Positions 1-5,745 of a DNA stretch of 8,051 bases are shown piece by piece. The notes beneath the pieces are model-generated. The model made no database searches. It had not been told where the DNA came from and was given only the letters and a program-made list of their open reading frames with translations. The stretch's first letter is position 1; the number at the start of each line of letters is the position of its first letter. Position numbers and translations under genes: made by a program. Source of the DNA: Methanosarcinales archaeon (GTDB lineage Archaea > Halobacteriota > Syntropharchaeia > Alkanophagales > Methanospirareceae). The stretch lies in NCBI GenBank assembly GCA_025464585.1, contig JAODGL010000147.1:1-8051 (forward strand). Direction: 5' to 3'.

Positions 1-1
1 C

Positions 2-490
2 AAGGCACTGATTTTCACGCAGTTCGCGGGAATGGGAGCTATGCTGCGGCACTATTTACAGGAGAAGCTGTGGTGCGAGACGCTATTCTTGCATGGAGGC
101 ACAGCAAAGAAGCAGCGAGACGTTATGATTCAGCGTTTCCAGAATGACCCTCATGGACCACCGCTATTCGTTCTTTCGCTCAAGGCAGGCGGGCTTGGAC
201 TCAACCTGACTGCTGCGAATCATGTCTTCCACTTTGACCGGTGGTGGAATCCAGCAGTTGAGAACCAGGCAACGGACCGCGTGTTCCGTATAGGGCAGAA
301 GAAAAACGTCCAGGTTCATAAGTTCGTCTGCATCGGCACGCTTGAAGAGCGCATAGACCAGATGATAGAGCAGAAGAAGGAACTCGCGGATTCTATTATC
401 GGTGCTGGCGAGGCATGGCTCACGGAATTATCAACGGAGCAGCTTAAGGAGGTGTTCTCGTTGAGTCGCGATGCGGTGGAGCCCAGCTAA
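2..490 (+). CDS. SNF2-family DNA helicase/ATPase, C-terminal part (5' end outside window)
   Basis: This is the second RecA-like lobe (HelicC) of a Swi2/Snf2 ATP-dependent DNA translocase. The frame is open from base 2, before any start codon, so the gene begins upstream and 162 residues are visible. The fragment opens with a motif IV-like segment (ALIFTQF), followed by HGG near residue 31. Motif V is SLKAGGLGLNL (about residues 59-69) and motif VI is QATDRVFRIGQ (about 89-99), with the arginine-finger residues of the family. DRWWNP between them is a strong SNF2 signature. The end (AWLTELSTEQLKEVFSL) resembles the usual C-terminus of bacterial and archaeal members, so the 3' end looks intact. 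A SWIM zinc-finger gene, the usual neighbour of this helicase type, lies 2.3 kb downstream on the same strand. The family couples ATP hydrolysis to movement on DNA; the substrate here is unknown. Confidence 0.93.
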   Translation, partial: KALIFTQFAGMGAMLRHYLQEKLWCETLFLHGGTAKKQRDVMIQRFQNDPHGPPLFVLSLKAGGLGLNLTAANHVFHFDRWWNPAVENQATDRVFRIGQKKNVQVHKFVCIGTLEERIDQMIEQKKELADSIIGAGEAWLTELSTEQLKEVFSLSRDAVEPS

Positions 491-544
491 AAAAACACGA
501 GATTTTTAAATGTTTGGTTGATTTAAGCCCCAACCTCTCCACAC

Positions 545-566
545 CCGATTAAAATCGGATGCATCC
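545..566. terminator. Possible bidirectional terminator between convergent genes
   Basis: A small inverted repeat (CCGAT, loop TAAA, ATCGG at 545-558) overlaps a perfect 10-bp palindrome GGATGCATCC (557-566). Both lie in the roughly 100-bp gap between the 3' ends of the SNF2 gene (+) and the PIN toxin gene (-). Short T-rich stretches lie on either side (gatttttaaatg upstream). Position suggests transcript ends; stem strength is modest, so the call is weak. Confidence 0.3.
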
Positions 567-592
567 CTGCTGTTTAATATGTCCTATCCATT

Positions 593-1030
593 TTAAATAT
601 ACTCCTTTTTCACACACGTATAAACAAATTCCTCAGCTGTCATCACCTGGATCTTACCTGAAAGCCACCTAAAATGTTTAACGTTATCAGTTATCAAATA
701 GCTCCCTTCTGACTCTGCAATGCTTCCTATAACATAGTCCCTTGCATGGTCTTTGAAAGGAAACACTTTACCAAATTTTAGCGCATTCTCTGTAATTAAA
801 TCGGACAAATTCGTATCCACAAAGATTATTTTTGCATTTAATTCGTTTAAATCGTCGTCAAACCCTTCTTTTCCGATGCCAAGACGTTTATACCACAAGA
901 GCGTTTCCATATATACCACCTCCGAAATATGCGTTTCAAAAAGGTTTCTATTATAAATTAGCCAATCAATAAACCTCCTATTCTTAAAAACTGTGCTATC
1001 TAATCCTATTCTCAAATTTCTATCCCCCAT
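593..1030 (-). CDS. PIN-domain toxin (VapC-like RNase) of a type II toxin-antitoxin pair
   Basis: This 145-residue protein has PIN-domain architecture. D11 lies in the N-terminal strand (GLDSTVF), E42 (YMETLLW) in the next helix, D98 in ARDYVIGSIA, and D115 in YLITDNVKHF, matching the acidic Mg2+-binding set of PIN ribonucleases. The family cleaves RNA, in VapC toxins often tRNA or rRNA; the target here is unknown. The gene overlaps the end of the upstream RHH antitoxin gene by 19 nt, the classical antitoxin-then-toxin order. The annotated ATG at 1030 has no convincing Shine-Dalgarno. A TTG at 1015 forms a TTGA overlap with the antitoxin stop, is preceded by GGGGGAT, and would give a protein starting MRIGLDSTVF, which fits PIN proteins better. 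The true start may therefore be 1015 (140 aa). Composition is more AT-rich than the flanking SNF2 and SWIM genes. Confidence 0.82.
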   Translation of the reverse strand: MGDRNLRIGLDSTVFKNRRFIDWLIYNRNLFETHISEVVYMETLLWYKRLGIGKEGFDDDLNELNAKIIFVDTNLSDLITENALKFGKVFPFKDHARDYVIGSIAESEGSYLITDNVKHFRWLSGKIQVMTAEEFVYTCVKKEYI

Positions 1031-1305
1031 CTGCGGGATATAACCTCAAAAATATCAGTCTTTGCTTCTTCAATAATCTTTGCCCGCTGTGCCAATCGCA
1101 TATTTGAACTTCTAAGCTCATTGGATGCTTTTTTCATGTGTTCGTTTGCTATTTTAAATTTCATATCTTTTTGTTTCTCTTCCTTAAAAGCATCTTCAAA
1201 AATAGATAAGGCAGTTTCTATGACCTCTTCTTTGCTGATATTCAAATGTCTTGCGATGTCCTCTAATTTTGCCTTCACCTCATCACTTATCGTTATAGTG
1301 TTCAT
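1012..1305 (-). CDS. Ribbon-helix-helix-type antitoxin partner of the PIN toxin
   Basis: This 97-residue protein begins MNTITISDEVKAKLEDIA, the short beta strand and first helix of a ribbon-helix-helix DNA-binding domain. The second helix is NISKEEVIETALSIFEDAF (about residues 22-40). The rest (about 45-97) is charged and probably helical (KDMKFKIANEHMKKASNELR and onward). It is longer than in minimal RHH antitoxins and presumably wraps the toxin; this is inference. Known RHH antitoxins bind the operator of their own operon and neutralise the RNase. The downstream PIN gene overlaps it by 19 nt, supporting co-translation. A TATA box (TTTAAATATA, 1324-1333) lies about 23-25 nt before the ATG, so the transcript is probably leaderless and the 1305 start is well supported. 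Both genes point against the flanking SNF2 and SWIM genes. Confidence 0.75.
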   Translation of the reverse strand: MNTITISDEVKAKLEDIARHLNISKEEVIETALSIFEDAFKEEKQKDMKFKIANEHMKKASNELRSSNMRLAQRAKIIEEAKTDIFEVISRRWGIEI

Positions 1306-1321
1306 AAATTATCTTAAGTTC

Positions 1322-1338
1322 TATATATTTAAATACCT
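1322..1338 (-). promoter_or_regulatory. Archaeal BRE/TATA promoter of the toxin-antitoxin operon
   Basis: On the - strand the sequence reads AAAGGTATTTAAATATA, a BRE-like purine stretch followed by a TATA box TTTAAATATA. The box centre (about 1328) is about 23 nt from the antitoxin ATG at 1305, so transcription should start at or very near the start codon. The RHH antitoxin would be expected to bind here, but no clear operator palindrome is evident beyond the TATA region. Confidence 0.55.
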
Positions 1339-1364
1339 TTAGTTAGGTTCTGCAAGACCTCATA

Positions 1365-1624
1365 TCAGACGAACAAAAAATAATGAACGGCTTCACCTTT
1401 GTAAACAACCTCTTTTAACGCATCTATTGAAAGTTCAGACGAACGAACTGTGAACTCGTATTCTGGCGATGAAACATCAACTTCGTTACACGTTGCTTGT
1501 CTGATACTATCTTTGCTTTCCATTTTCCCACATCCCAACCAGTAGTGTCGAGCAGAGGCCAATCACTTGGAGTAATATCTATTTCTGAAGCGTCCACATC
1601 TATTTTTTTACCATCATGATCCCA
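1365..1624 (-). pseudogene. Frameshifted continuation of a DUF3821-like surface-protein domain
   Basis: This is the remnant that follows the TGA at 1625-1627. Read on in the same frame past that TGA, the sequence gives protein-like text (WDHDGKKIDVDASEIDIT, then PSDWPLLDTTGWDVGKWKAK and IVSDKQ) before losing sense. Around base 1495 the sensible reading moves by one frame to ATCNEVDVSSPEYEFTVRSS, then ELSIDALKEVVYKGEAVHYF, ending at TGA 1365-1367. Together with the upstream 3' part of the chimeric ORF this looks like one beta-rich extracellular domain of the DUF3821 type found in archaeal surface proteins, broken by one nonsense codon and one frameshift and cut off at its 3' end. A 65-aa open frame with a start at 1562 exists but its first 20 or so residues are out of the original frame. 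I judge it non-functional; the family name rests on pattern similarity only. Confidence 0.6.
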
Positions 1625-2428
1625 TCAGGGGCAATTAATTTTGTTCCAGATTTGATAACTCCCTGTCCCGACCCCTTCATATATATAAAAATTGTTCGGA
1701 TCTGCTATAGTGATCGTTTCAACTACTGTATCATCCTCTATCTTCTTTAAGCTGGCTGCGTCAGAATAATTAGCATGGAAGTGTAATCCATGTTCGCCAA
1801 GAAAAAGGGTATTTCCACTTATGATGTCGCCATTTGCTTCTCTCATCGCTCCTTCCTGTGCACCGCTTCTCGAAGCCATCACCGAAACCACCGAACCCAC
1901 CATTATCAGCGCAAATAAAATACCGTGTACCGCGCTCATTATCCCGATTAAAGCGAGCAAGCCGAAGATATTGAATGCAGGAACTGGAACAGGTGGTATT
2001 TCTGTTTTTCCCGGACCTCCTTGGTCAACGATTACACCATCTGCAATACCATCATCGTCCCCTAACCCTCCATCGATCAAAGTGATTGTTATCACATTGT
2101 CGCCATCGTCGCTGCCCATCGGTATCTGAATCCATCCACCATCAGAGGCATGATATTTCCAGTACTGTGTCCCCACGGGAACGTTGTCAGGGAGCGTTAT
2201 CGTAACGGTCACTGTTTGACCCGGTGTGAGTCCTGTCATGTTGAGCGAGAAAAAACCGTGTGGAAACACCACATCTGGCTTGCCTTTTGAAGGCAGGTCT
2301 GATTCATTCACACTGGTGAGGTCTTCGATAGTGCCTGCTTCTGAAGCAAAATACGCGGTACCAGTGCCAGTCGCCGTTTCGATTGGCTCTCCAAGCGTTG
2401 GTGCAAAGTAATTCTCCCAAGAACCCAT
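1625..2428 (-). CDS. Chimeric secreted/surface protein: choice-of-anchor U-like domain fused to a DUF3821-like N-terminal domain
   Basis: This 267-residue ORF is built from pieces of two proteins. Residues about 19-140 match the pattern of the choice-of-anchor U domain: FFSLNMTGLTPGQTVTVTIT, then LPDNVPVGTQYWKY, then LIDGGLGDDDGIADGVIVDQ. A PPVPVPAFN linker and a hydrophobic segment follow, as in archaeal C-terminal sorting tails. That segment then runs directly into what looks like a signal peptide (MSAVHGILFALIMVGSVVSV, M164 onward, ending ASRSGAQ). After it comes a new mature N-terminus (NGDIISGNTLFLGEHGLHF, then FYIYEGVGTGSYQIWNK) of DUF3821 flavour. Upstream of M1 the frame stays open to a TGA at 2456-2458 and reads PQRIDCYPLM before GSW, resembling the DNYPLM-PW end of NosD-type beta-helix proteins, so the first parent was probably a beta-helix surface protein. 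The sense of the reading continues past the TGA stop. Probably a decaying fusion pseudogene, although a short membrane protein could still be made. Confidence 0.6.
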   Translation of the reverse strand: MGSWENYFAPTLGEPIETATGTGTAYFASEAGTIEDLTSVNESDLPSKGKPDVVFPHGFFSLNMTGLTPGQTVTVTITLPDNVPVGTQYWKYHASDGGWIQIPMGSDDGDNVITITLIDGGLGDDDGIADGVIVDQGGPGKTEIPPVPVPAFNIFGLLALIGIMSAVHGILFALIMVGSVVSVMASRSGAQEGAMREANGDIISGNTLFLGEHGLHFHANYSDAASLKKIEDDTVVETITIADPNNFYIYEGVGTGSYQIWNKINCP

Positions 2429-2713
2429 TAACGGATAACAATCTATGCGCTGAGGTCATTGTGATAGTATTTTCCGTATTTTTTATATCCGAACAGTGAG
2501 CATAAAAGCTTTTCGATTTTTTTCGGGCGCTCATTTTTGAAGATGCAGACTCCACCAAAAATTTAGCATAGAGCGTCACATATCCGATTTTAAGCGTCTT
2601 CTCCCTATCATCATCCCTCTCCGCTTCCACTTCGCTCATCTCTCTCCAAGATAATCATTGAGAATGGTAAAAAAACCTATACCGCTAATCCACTAAACCT
2701 CTAATTTAGAAAG

Positions 2714-2743
2714 TCCGCGTAAATCAGTGTAAATCTGTGTCTT
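2714..2743. repeat. Short dispersed repeat, copy 1 (gtaaatctgtgtct core)
   Basis: The sequence tccgcgtaaatcagtgtaaa followed by tctgtgtctt contains two offset GTAAATC units. It shares the core GTNAATCTGTGTCT with a second copy near 7907-7921, in the same orientation. Both copies lie in intergenic DNA next to a promoter. Similar strings are, as I recall, common intergenic repeats in several microbial genomes; their function is unknown. Confidence 0.45.
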
Positions 2744-2763
2744 AAATAGAAGAAAGTTATACT

Positions 2764-2773
2764 TTATTTATAT
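2764..2773 (+). promoter_or_regulatory. TATA box of the SWIM gene
   Basis: The stretch tttatttata in an AT-rich block is centred about 27 nt before the ATG at 2795. This spacing predicts a leaderless or nearly leaderless transcript, and no Shine-Dalgarno is present in front of the ATG (only an A-run). The gene therefore has its own promoter and does not depend on read-through from the SNF2 gene. Confidence 0.5.
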
Positions 2774-2794
2774 TATACAAATATAAACAAAAAA

Positions 2795-3733
2795 ATGACC
2801 TGGGGTAGCTACTGGGGCTATTACAAACCCGCGAAACCGAAAGAAGTAAAAGACGGCATAAAGGCGAAGAGCAAACGAGGCGCAATTGGCGAGACGTGGT
2901 GGTCAAAACGATGGATTGGCGTGCTCGAATCCTTCGACATGGGTGCAAGACTGACCCGAGGACGCACTTATGCTCGCAAGGGGCAGGTAGTTTCCATTGA
3001 CGTCCAGAAAGGCGAGGTTACCGCTAAGGTTCAGGGCACACGACCAAAACCATACACGGTCAAAATCAAATTGAACCCGATTTCTGAACCCGACTGGGAG
3101 AAAGTAACGGATGCAATGGCATCGAAGGCGATATTTGCGGCTAAGTTGCTTTCTGGCGAAATGCCACTCGATATCGAAGATGCGTTCAGCGAAGCAGGCA
3201 TATCGCTTTTTCCAAAAGCCCGTAATGAACTCGAAACTGAGTGCTCGTGCCCCGACTGGGCGAATCCATGCAAACATATCGCGGCAGTTTACTATCTCCT
3301 GGCAGAGCGGTTTGACGAAGACCCGTTTCTTATCTTTAAACTACGTGGTCGAACAAAGGAGGAGATTATTGATACACTTCGTGAAAAACGTGCCGCTGCT
3401 ACGAGTGTAGAAGAAGAAAGCGAAGTGATAAAGGAGCATGCGGTTTCCACCACAGGTGAGAAAGTCAAACCACTCGAGGAATGTCTGGATTCGTTCTGGC
3501 AAGCGGGTGATGCGCTGGATTCCTTTTCCGTTAATCCTGCTCGTCCAGAGGTAGAGAATGCGATTCTTAAACGACTGGGCGATGCTCCTTTCTACGTTGG
3601 CAAAGTCAATCTCGTATCATTGCTGTCAAAAGCATACGAGGTGGCAAGTCGTGAAGCATTGCAAAAGGCATCCGGGGAATCAGAAGAGGGAGCAGGAATT
3701 AAAAATGCCAAACATGTCCCGTCGGTGCGATGA
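2795..3733 (+). CDS. SWIM zinc-finger protein (SNF2 helicase-associated)
   Basis: This 312-residue protein has the layout of the SWIM-domain proteins often encoded beside Swi2/Snf2 helicases. The N-terminus (MTWGSYWGYY) and the region TWWSKRWIGVLESF (34-47) through RGRTYARKGQVVSID (55-69) and KVQGTRPKPYTVKI (78-91) are typical of the family. The SWIM motif is C150-x-C152-x6-C159-x-H161 (ECSCPDWANPCKHIAAVYY), with all four zinc ligands present. SWIM domains bind nucleic acid or protein, and a role together with the SNF2 ATPase in DNA transactions is inferred from genomic pairing. The C-terminal third (about 200-312) is charged, low in recognisable motifs and probably partly disordered. A TATA box 27 nt upstream supports the start. 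The 3' end converges on the PyrE-like gene, with 12 bp between the two stop codons. Confidence 0.88.
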   Translation: MTWGSYWGYYKPAKPKEVKDGIKAKSKRGAIGETWWSKRWIGVLESFDMGARLTRGRTYARKGQVVSIDVQKGEVTAKVQGTRPKPYTVKIKLNPISEPDWEKVTDAMASKAIFAAKLLSGEMPLDIEDAFSEAGISLFPKARNELETECSCPDWANPCKHIAAVYYLLAERFDEDPFLIFKLRGRTKEEIIDTLREKRAAATSVEEESEVIKEHAVSTTGEKVKPLEECLDSFWQAGDALDSFSVNPARPEVENAILKRLGDAPFYVGKVNLVSLLSKAYEVASREALQKASGESEEGAGIKNAKHVPSVR

Positions 3734-3745
3734 TACAGAAGCACT

Positions 3746-4396
3746 TTACCTCTGCACAGTTTTTGCCCAATTTTGAGGATTTTTTAAGAACTTTCTTATC
3801 TCTTTGCATTCGTCATTTGAAAAATATCCATCCTCATAAGCTAAGGATAACAGAACATCCCAATTCACCAGAGAATGCAACATTAAACCATGTTCTTTAA
3901 GTTTTTCCCTTGCTTTGGGTATCCCATATTCAAATATCACTAAGACATGCTTCATGATCCCGCCTGCATTTGAGACTCCTTTAAAGAAGTTTATTTTACT
4001 ACTTGAATCAAAAATCAAGTCTTCAAACAATAATACTTTATCTCCTTTCTCGATTTTTCCTTCTATTTGAGCCAATCTGCCGTGCCCTTTTGGAGTTTTT
4101 CTGACGTAAATCATTGGGATATCCAGCTCTTCAGATAGCCACGCAGCAAACGGAATCCCTGCTGTCTCCCCTCCTGCGATTATGTCTATGTTTTGAATTC
4201 CTATGTTCTCTCTTACAATGTAACTTGCACATTCTATTATTTTCCGTCTTTCATTTGGATATGAGATTATTTTTCGGCAATCAACATAGACAGGACTAAG
4301 CACACCGGATGTAAATTGATAAGGAACTCCATCATAAAAATGAACAGATTCGATTTTGAGGAGGATTTCTGAGCACATCTCTGATATATCTTCCAT
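3746..4396 (-). CDS. pyrE: Orotate phosphoribosyltransferase-like protein (PyrE family) with altered PRPP loop
   Basis: Orotate phosphoribosyltransferase joins orotate to PRPP to make OMP in pyrimidine synthesis. Family marks (numbered from the upstream ATG at 4417) are FTSGVLSPVYVDCRK (35-49), GGETAGIPFAAWLS (82-95) and the flexible catalytic-loop segment YVRKTPKGHGRLAQIEG (104-120). The GGETAGIPFAAW and RKTPKGHGR text resembles the longer bacterial (alphaproteobacterial-type) PyrE more than short archaeal enzymes, suggesting transfer. The PRPP-binding motif, usually ED-hydrophobic-x-T/D-G-G/T-S, reads FEDLIFDSSSKINFF (131-145): the acidic pair is kept but the glycine is replaced by serine, so activity or substrate may differ. 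I chose ATG 4396 because the TATA box (TTTATATA) overlaps the upstream ATG at 4417 and sits about 25 nt before 4396; the longer form would be 223 aa. No other pyrimidine gene is nearby. Confidence 0.8.
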   Translation of the reverse strand: MEDISEMCSEILLKIESVHFYDGVPYQFTSGVLSPVYVDCRKIISYPNERRKIIECASYIVRENIGIQNIDIIAGGETAGIPFAAWLSEELDIPMIYVRKTPKGHGRLAQIEGKIEKGDKVLLFEDLIFDSSSKINFFKGVSNAGGIMKHVLVIFEYGIPKAREKLKEHGLMLHSLVNWDVLLSLAYEDGYFSNDECKEIRKFLKNPQNWAKTVQR

Positions 4397-4416
4397 GGTT
4401 ACATCCACCACATACA

Positions 4417-4424
4417 TATATAAA
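4417..4424 (-). promoter_or_regulatory. TATA box of the PyrE-like gene, deciding its start
   Basis: On the - strand TTTATATA ends in the first base of the upstream ATG (4415-4417). Archaeal transcription starts about 25 nt beyond the box centre, here close to 4396, exactly at the second in-frame ATG. The first ATG would then be untranscribed, which favours a leaderless 216-aa product. Confidence 0.55.
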
Positions 4425-4455
4425 TTAATTCAATAAATAACCGTAACTCCGCAAG

Positions 4456-5269
4456 TTAACCCATAGGTAGGACCTCGGGGAATAACGAACACATCCGTCT
4501 TGCTCTCTTAGGAATCATAGCGAAGTACTCTCTTCCGCTCTTTTCAACAATTTTTGTGACCTTTGAGAGCTCGAATAGTACTTCCTCGACAGAAATCTTG
4601 TTTGTGAGACCCTTTTCTCTCAAACTCTTCAGTATCTTGAAGTATATCCGCATAGCAGGAAATGTGGCAAGAAAATACCCCCTTACCGCCTCGTCAGATC
4701 TCAAATACGTCTTATCTGACTCCAATTCATTTTTCATCGCATCAAATGCCTGTTCCACATCTTCGCATCCATCTGAGATCGATGAGTGTTGAATCCTTCC
4801 TTAGAGGAACAATATAGTGTATTCCATCTCCCCTGAGGTCATCCAACAGTCCATACGATGAGAATCCTCGATCAAAGATAAAGCCGATGTCTTTCTTCGG
4901 AAATCGTGCAATGAAGTCTCTAACCGTTGTTATATCCTTCATAGAGCCATAAAAGACATCTTTACCCACTGGCAGCTTTGTAATAGATAAAAAAGCCATA
5001 ATCACGCCTATTTGATCGATGTATTCGTGATCTGCGTTGTATCCTCTCTCCGCGAGTTTTATGTTCTTTGAATGGGTAAAGACGGATGTTAAGTCATAAA
5101 GCAGAAGATCTCCTTTGGTGGCAAGTTTTGAGAAGAGGTCATACCACATGTGGATGTCCTCGCCTATACTGCTTAAGACAGACGAGAGATGCTTTGGGGT
5201 AAGGCTGACATCGATTAGTTTGGAGAGATACAGTTTCTCCCACCTGCCATATTTGAAATCCGGAAGTTC
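4456..5269 (-). pseudogene. DDE transposase remnant (IS4/IS1634-like), internally deleted and 5'-truncated
   Basis: Two frames make up one transposase. The first part holds KYGRWEKLYLSKLIDVSLTP, then the first catalytic Asp in LLLYDLTSVF (about 5093-5095), RGYNADHEYIDQIG, and the second Asp in IGFIFDRGFSS (about 4871-4873), stopping at 4742-4744. The second part, starting in VEQAFDAMKNELESDKTYLR (around 4758), carries the Glu and the Lys six residues after it, as in the Y-R-E-K motif of IS4 transposases, and ends at TAA 4456-4458. About 80-100 residues that normally separate KDSTLID from the VEQAF segment are missing, including the Tyr and Arg of that motif, and the frame changes at the join. 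The 5' part of the gene is also gone: above about 5269 the same frame merely reads antisense through a + strand gene remnant. No matching pair of terminal inverted repeats is visible. Inactive. Confidence 0.8.
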
Positions 5270-5275
5270 CCACTT

Positions 5276-5656
5276 CCAGAAAAGTCCGTAGTTAAAACCC
5301 TCGAAAAAGATAAATCTTGGGAAATAAGAGATAATGAAACGGGCAATCAATACTATTTCGTCAATATCAAGAAAAACGAACTGGTTTTTTATTATCTGGA
5401 TAAATCGGAGTGGAACTCCACGAAGAACGCCAAAAAATTTATCATGCGTTACTTTCCTGAGAAATACGAGGATATTCCTGCACTTCTTTGGGAAGGGATA
5501 AGAAACGGACTTATCCATACTTTTTCACCCAAATTCTTTGAATATAAAGGAAGATACATTGAATCTACTTTTAAAAGATTTAAACGACCATCTAAATGTA
5601 GATATATTGAAAATATATTCCTTAAAGATAAGAAGGTCATAAAAGAAACATTTTAA
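5276..5656 (+). pseudogene. 5'-truncated conserved hypothetical protein, masked by antisense transposase frame
   Basis: The + frame is open from 5218 to the TAA at 5654-5656 and from about 5276 reads as a convincing soluble protein: VVKTLEKDKSWEIRDNETGN, then QYYFVNIKKNELVFYYLDKS, then MRYFPEKYEDIPALLWEGIR, then NGLIHTFSPKFFEYKGRYIE. It has normal charged and aromatic content, whereas the opposite strand of the same DNA gives a Phe/Ile-rich string typical of an antisense reading. No plausible start codon precedes this text, because the transposase remnant joins just upstream, so the first part of the gene has been lost. The last 35 or so residues after GRYIE are Lys/Arg-rich and may be out of the original frame. 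It resembles, from memory, an archaeal family of conserved hypothetical proteins of unknown function. An internal ATG at 5444 would give 70 aa; I doubt that it is used. Confidence 0.6.
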
Positions 5657-5733
5657 ATTTTTCTTTCCCCAAAACGCTTTTCTTTTTCCAAAAAAGATTT
5701 AATATCTACACACCCAATTTTAAATTAAGATAA

Positions 5734-5740
5734 GAGAGGA
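5734..5740 (+). promoter_or_regulatory. Shine-Dalgarno of the M50 protease gene
   Basis: The purine-rich gagagga lies 5 nt before the ATG at 5746 and supports that start. AT-rich TATA-like stretches lie upstream at about 5697-5704 (tttaatat) and 5718-5727. The more distant one gives a short leader that contains the ribosome site and is the better candidate, unlike the leaderless genes elsewhere in the window. Confidence 0.5.
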
Positions 5741-5745
5741 CAAAA

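Larger units (their letters stand above)
2429..2794. other. Non-coding gap between surface-protein remnant and SWIM gene
   Basis: The left edge (2429-2455, - strand) is the NosD-like tail frame leading into the chimeric ORF. A - strand open frame at 2304-2639 (111 aa, starting MSEVEAERDDDREKTLKIGY) fills much of the rest. It has a GGAGAG directly before its ATG, but its last third is an out-of-frame reading of the surface-protein remnant, and I recognise no family, so I do not call it a gene. The right part holds a copy of a short dispersed repeat (2714-2743) and the SWIM gene promoter. No RNA gene is evident. Confidence 0.5.

Noticed and set aside
2304..2639. A 111-aa - strand ORF (MSEVEAERDDDREKTLKIGY...) with a GGAGAG directly at its ATG
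   Set aside because: Its last third is an out-of-frame reading of the surface-protein remnant and I recognise no family. The first 60 or so residues could be a small gene remnant, but this cannot be supported.
2693..2709. Weak inverted repeat CTAAA-(7)-TTTAG
   Set aside because: A 5-bp AT-rich stem without a T-tract; expected by chance.
2903..3277. - strand ORFs opposite the SWIM gene
   Set aside because: Shadows of the clearly coding + strand SWIM gene.
4441..4458. Near-palindromic GTAACTCCGCAAGTTAAC at the 3' edge of the transposase, a possible terminal inverted repeat
   Set aside because: No matching partner found near the other end, which is truncated; cannot be called an IS end.
5270..5518. 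N-terminal 80 or so residues of the apparent transposase ORF
   Set aside because: Phe/Ile-rich antisense of a better + strand protein; not part of the transposase.
5500..5640. Another + frame reading NIKEDTLNLLLKDLNDHLNV
   Set aside because: Looks protein-like, but lies in AT-rich sequence without a start and competes with the end of the + strand remnant; could be chance.
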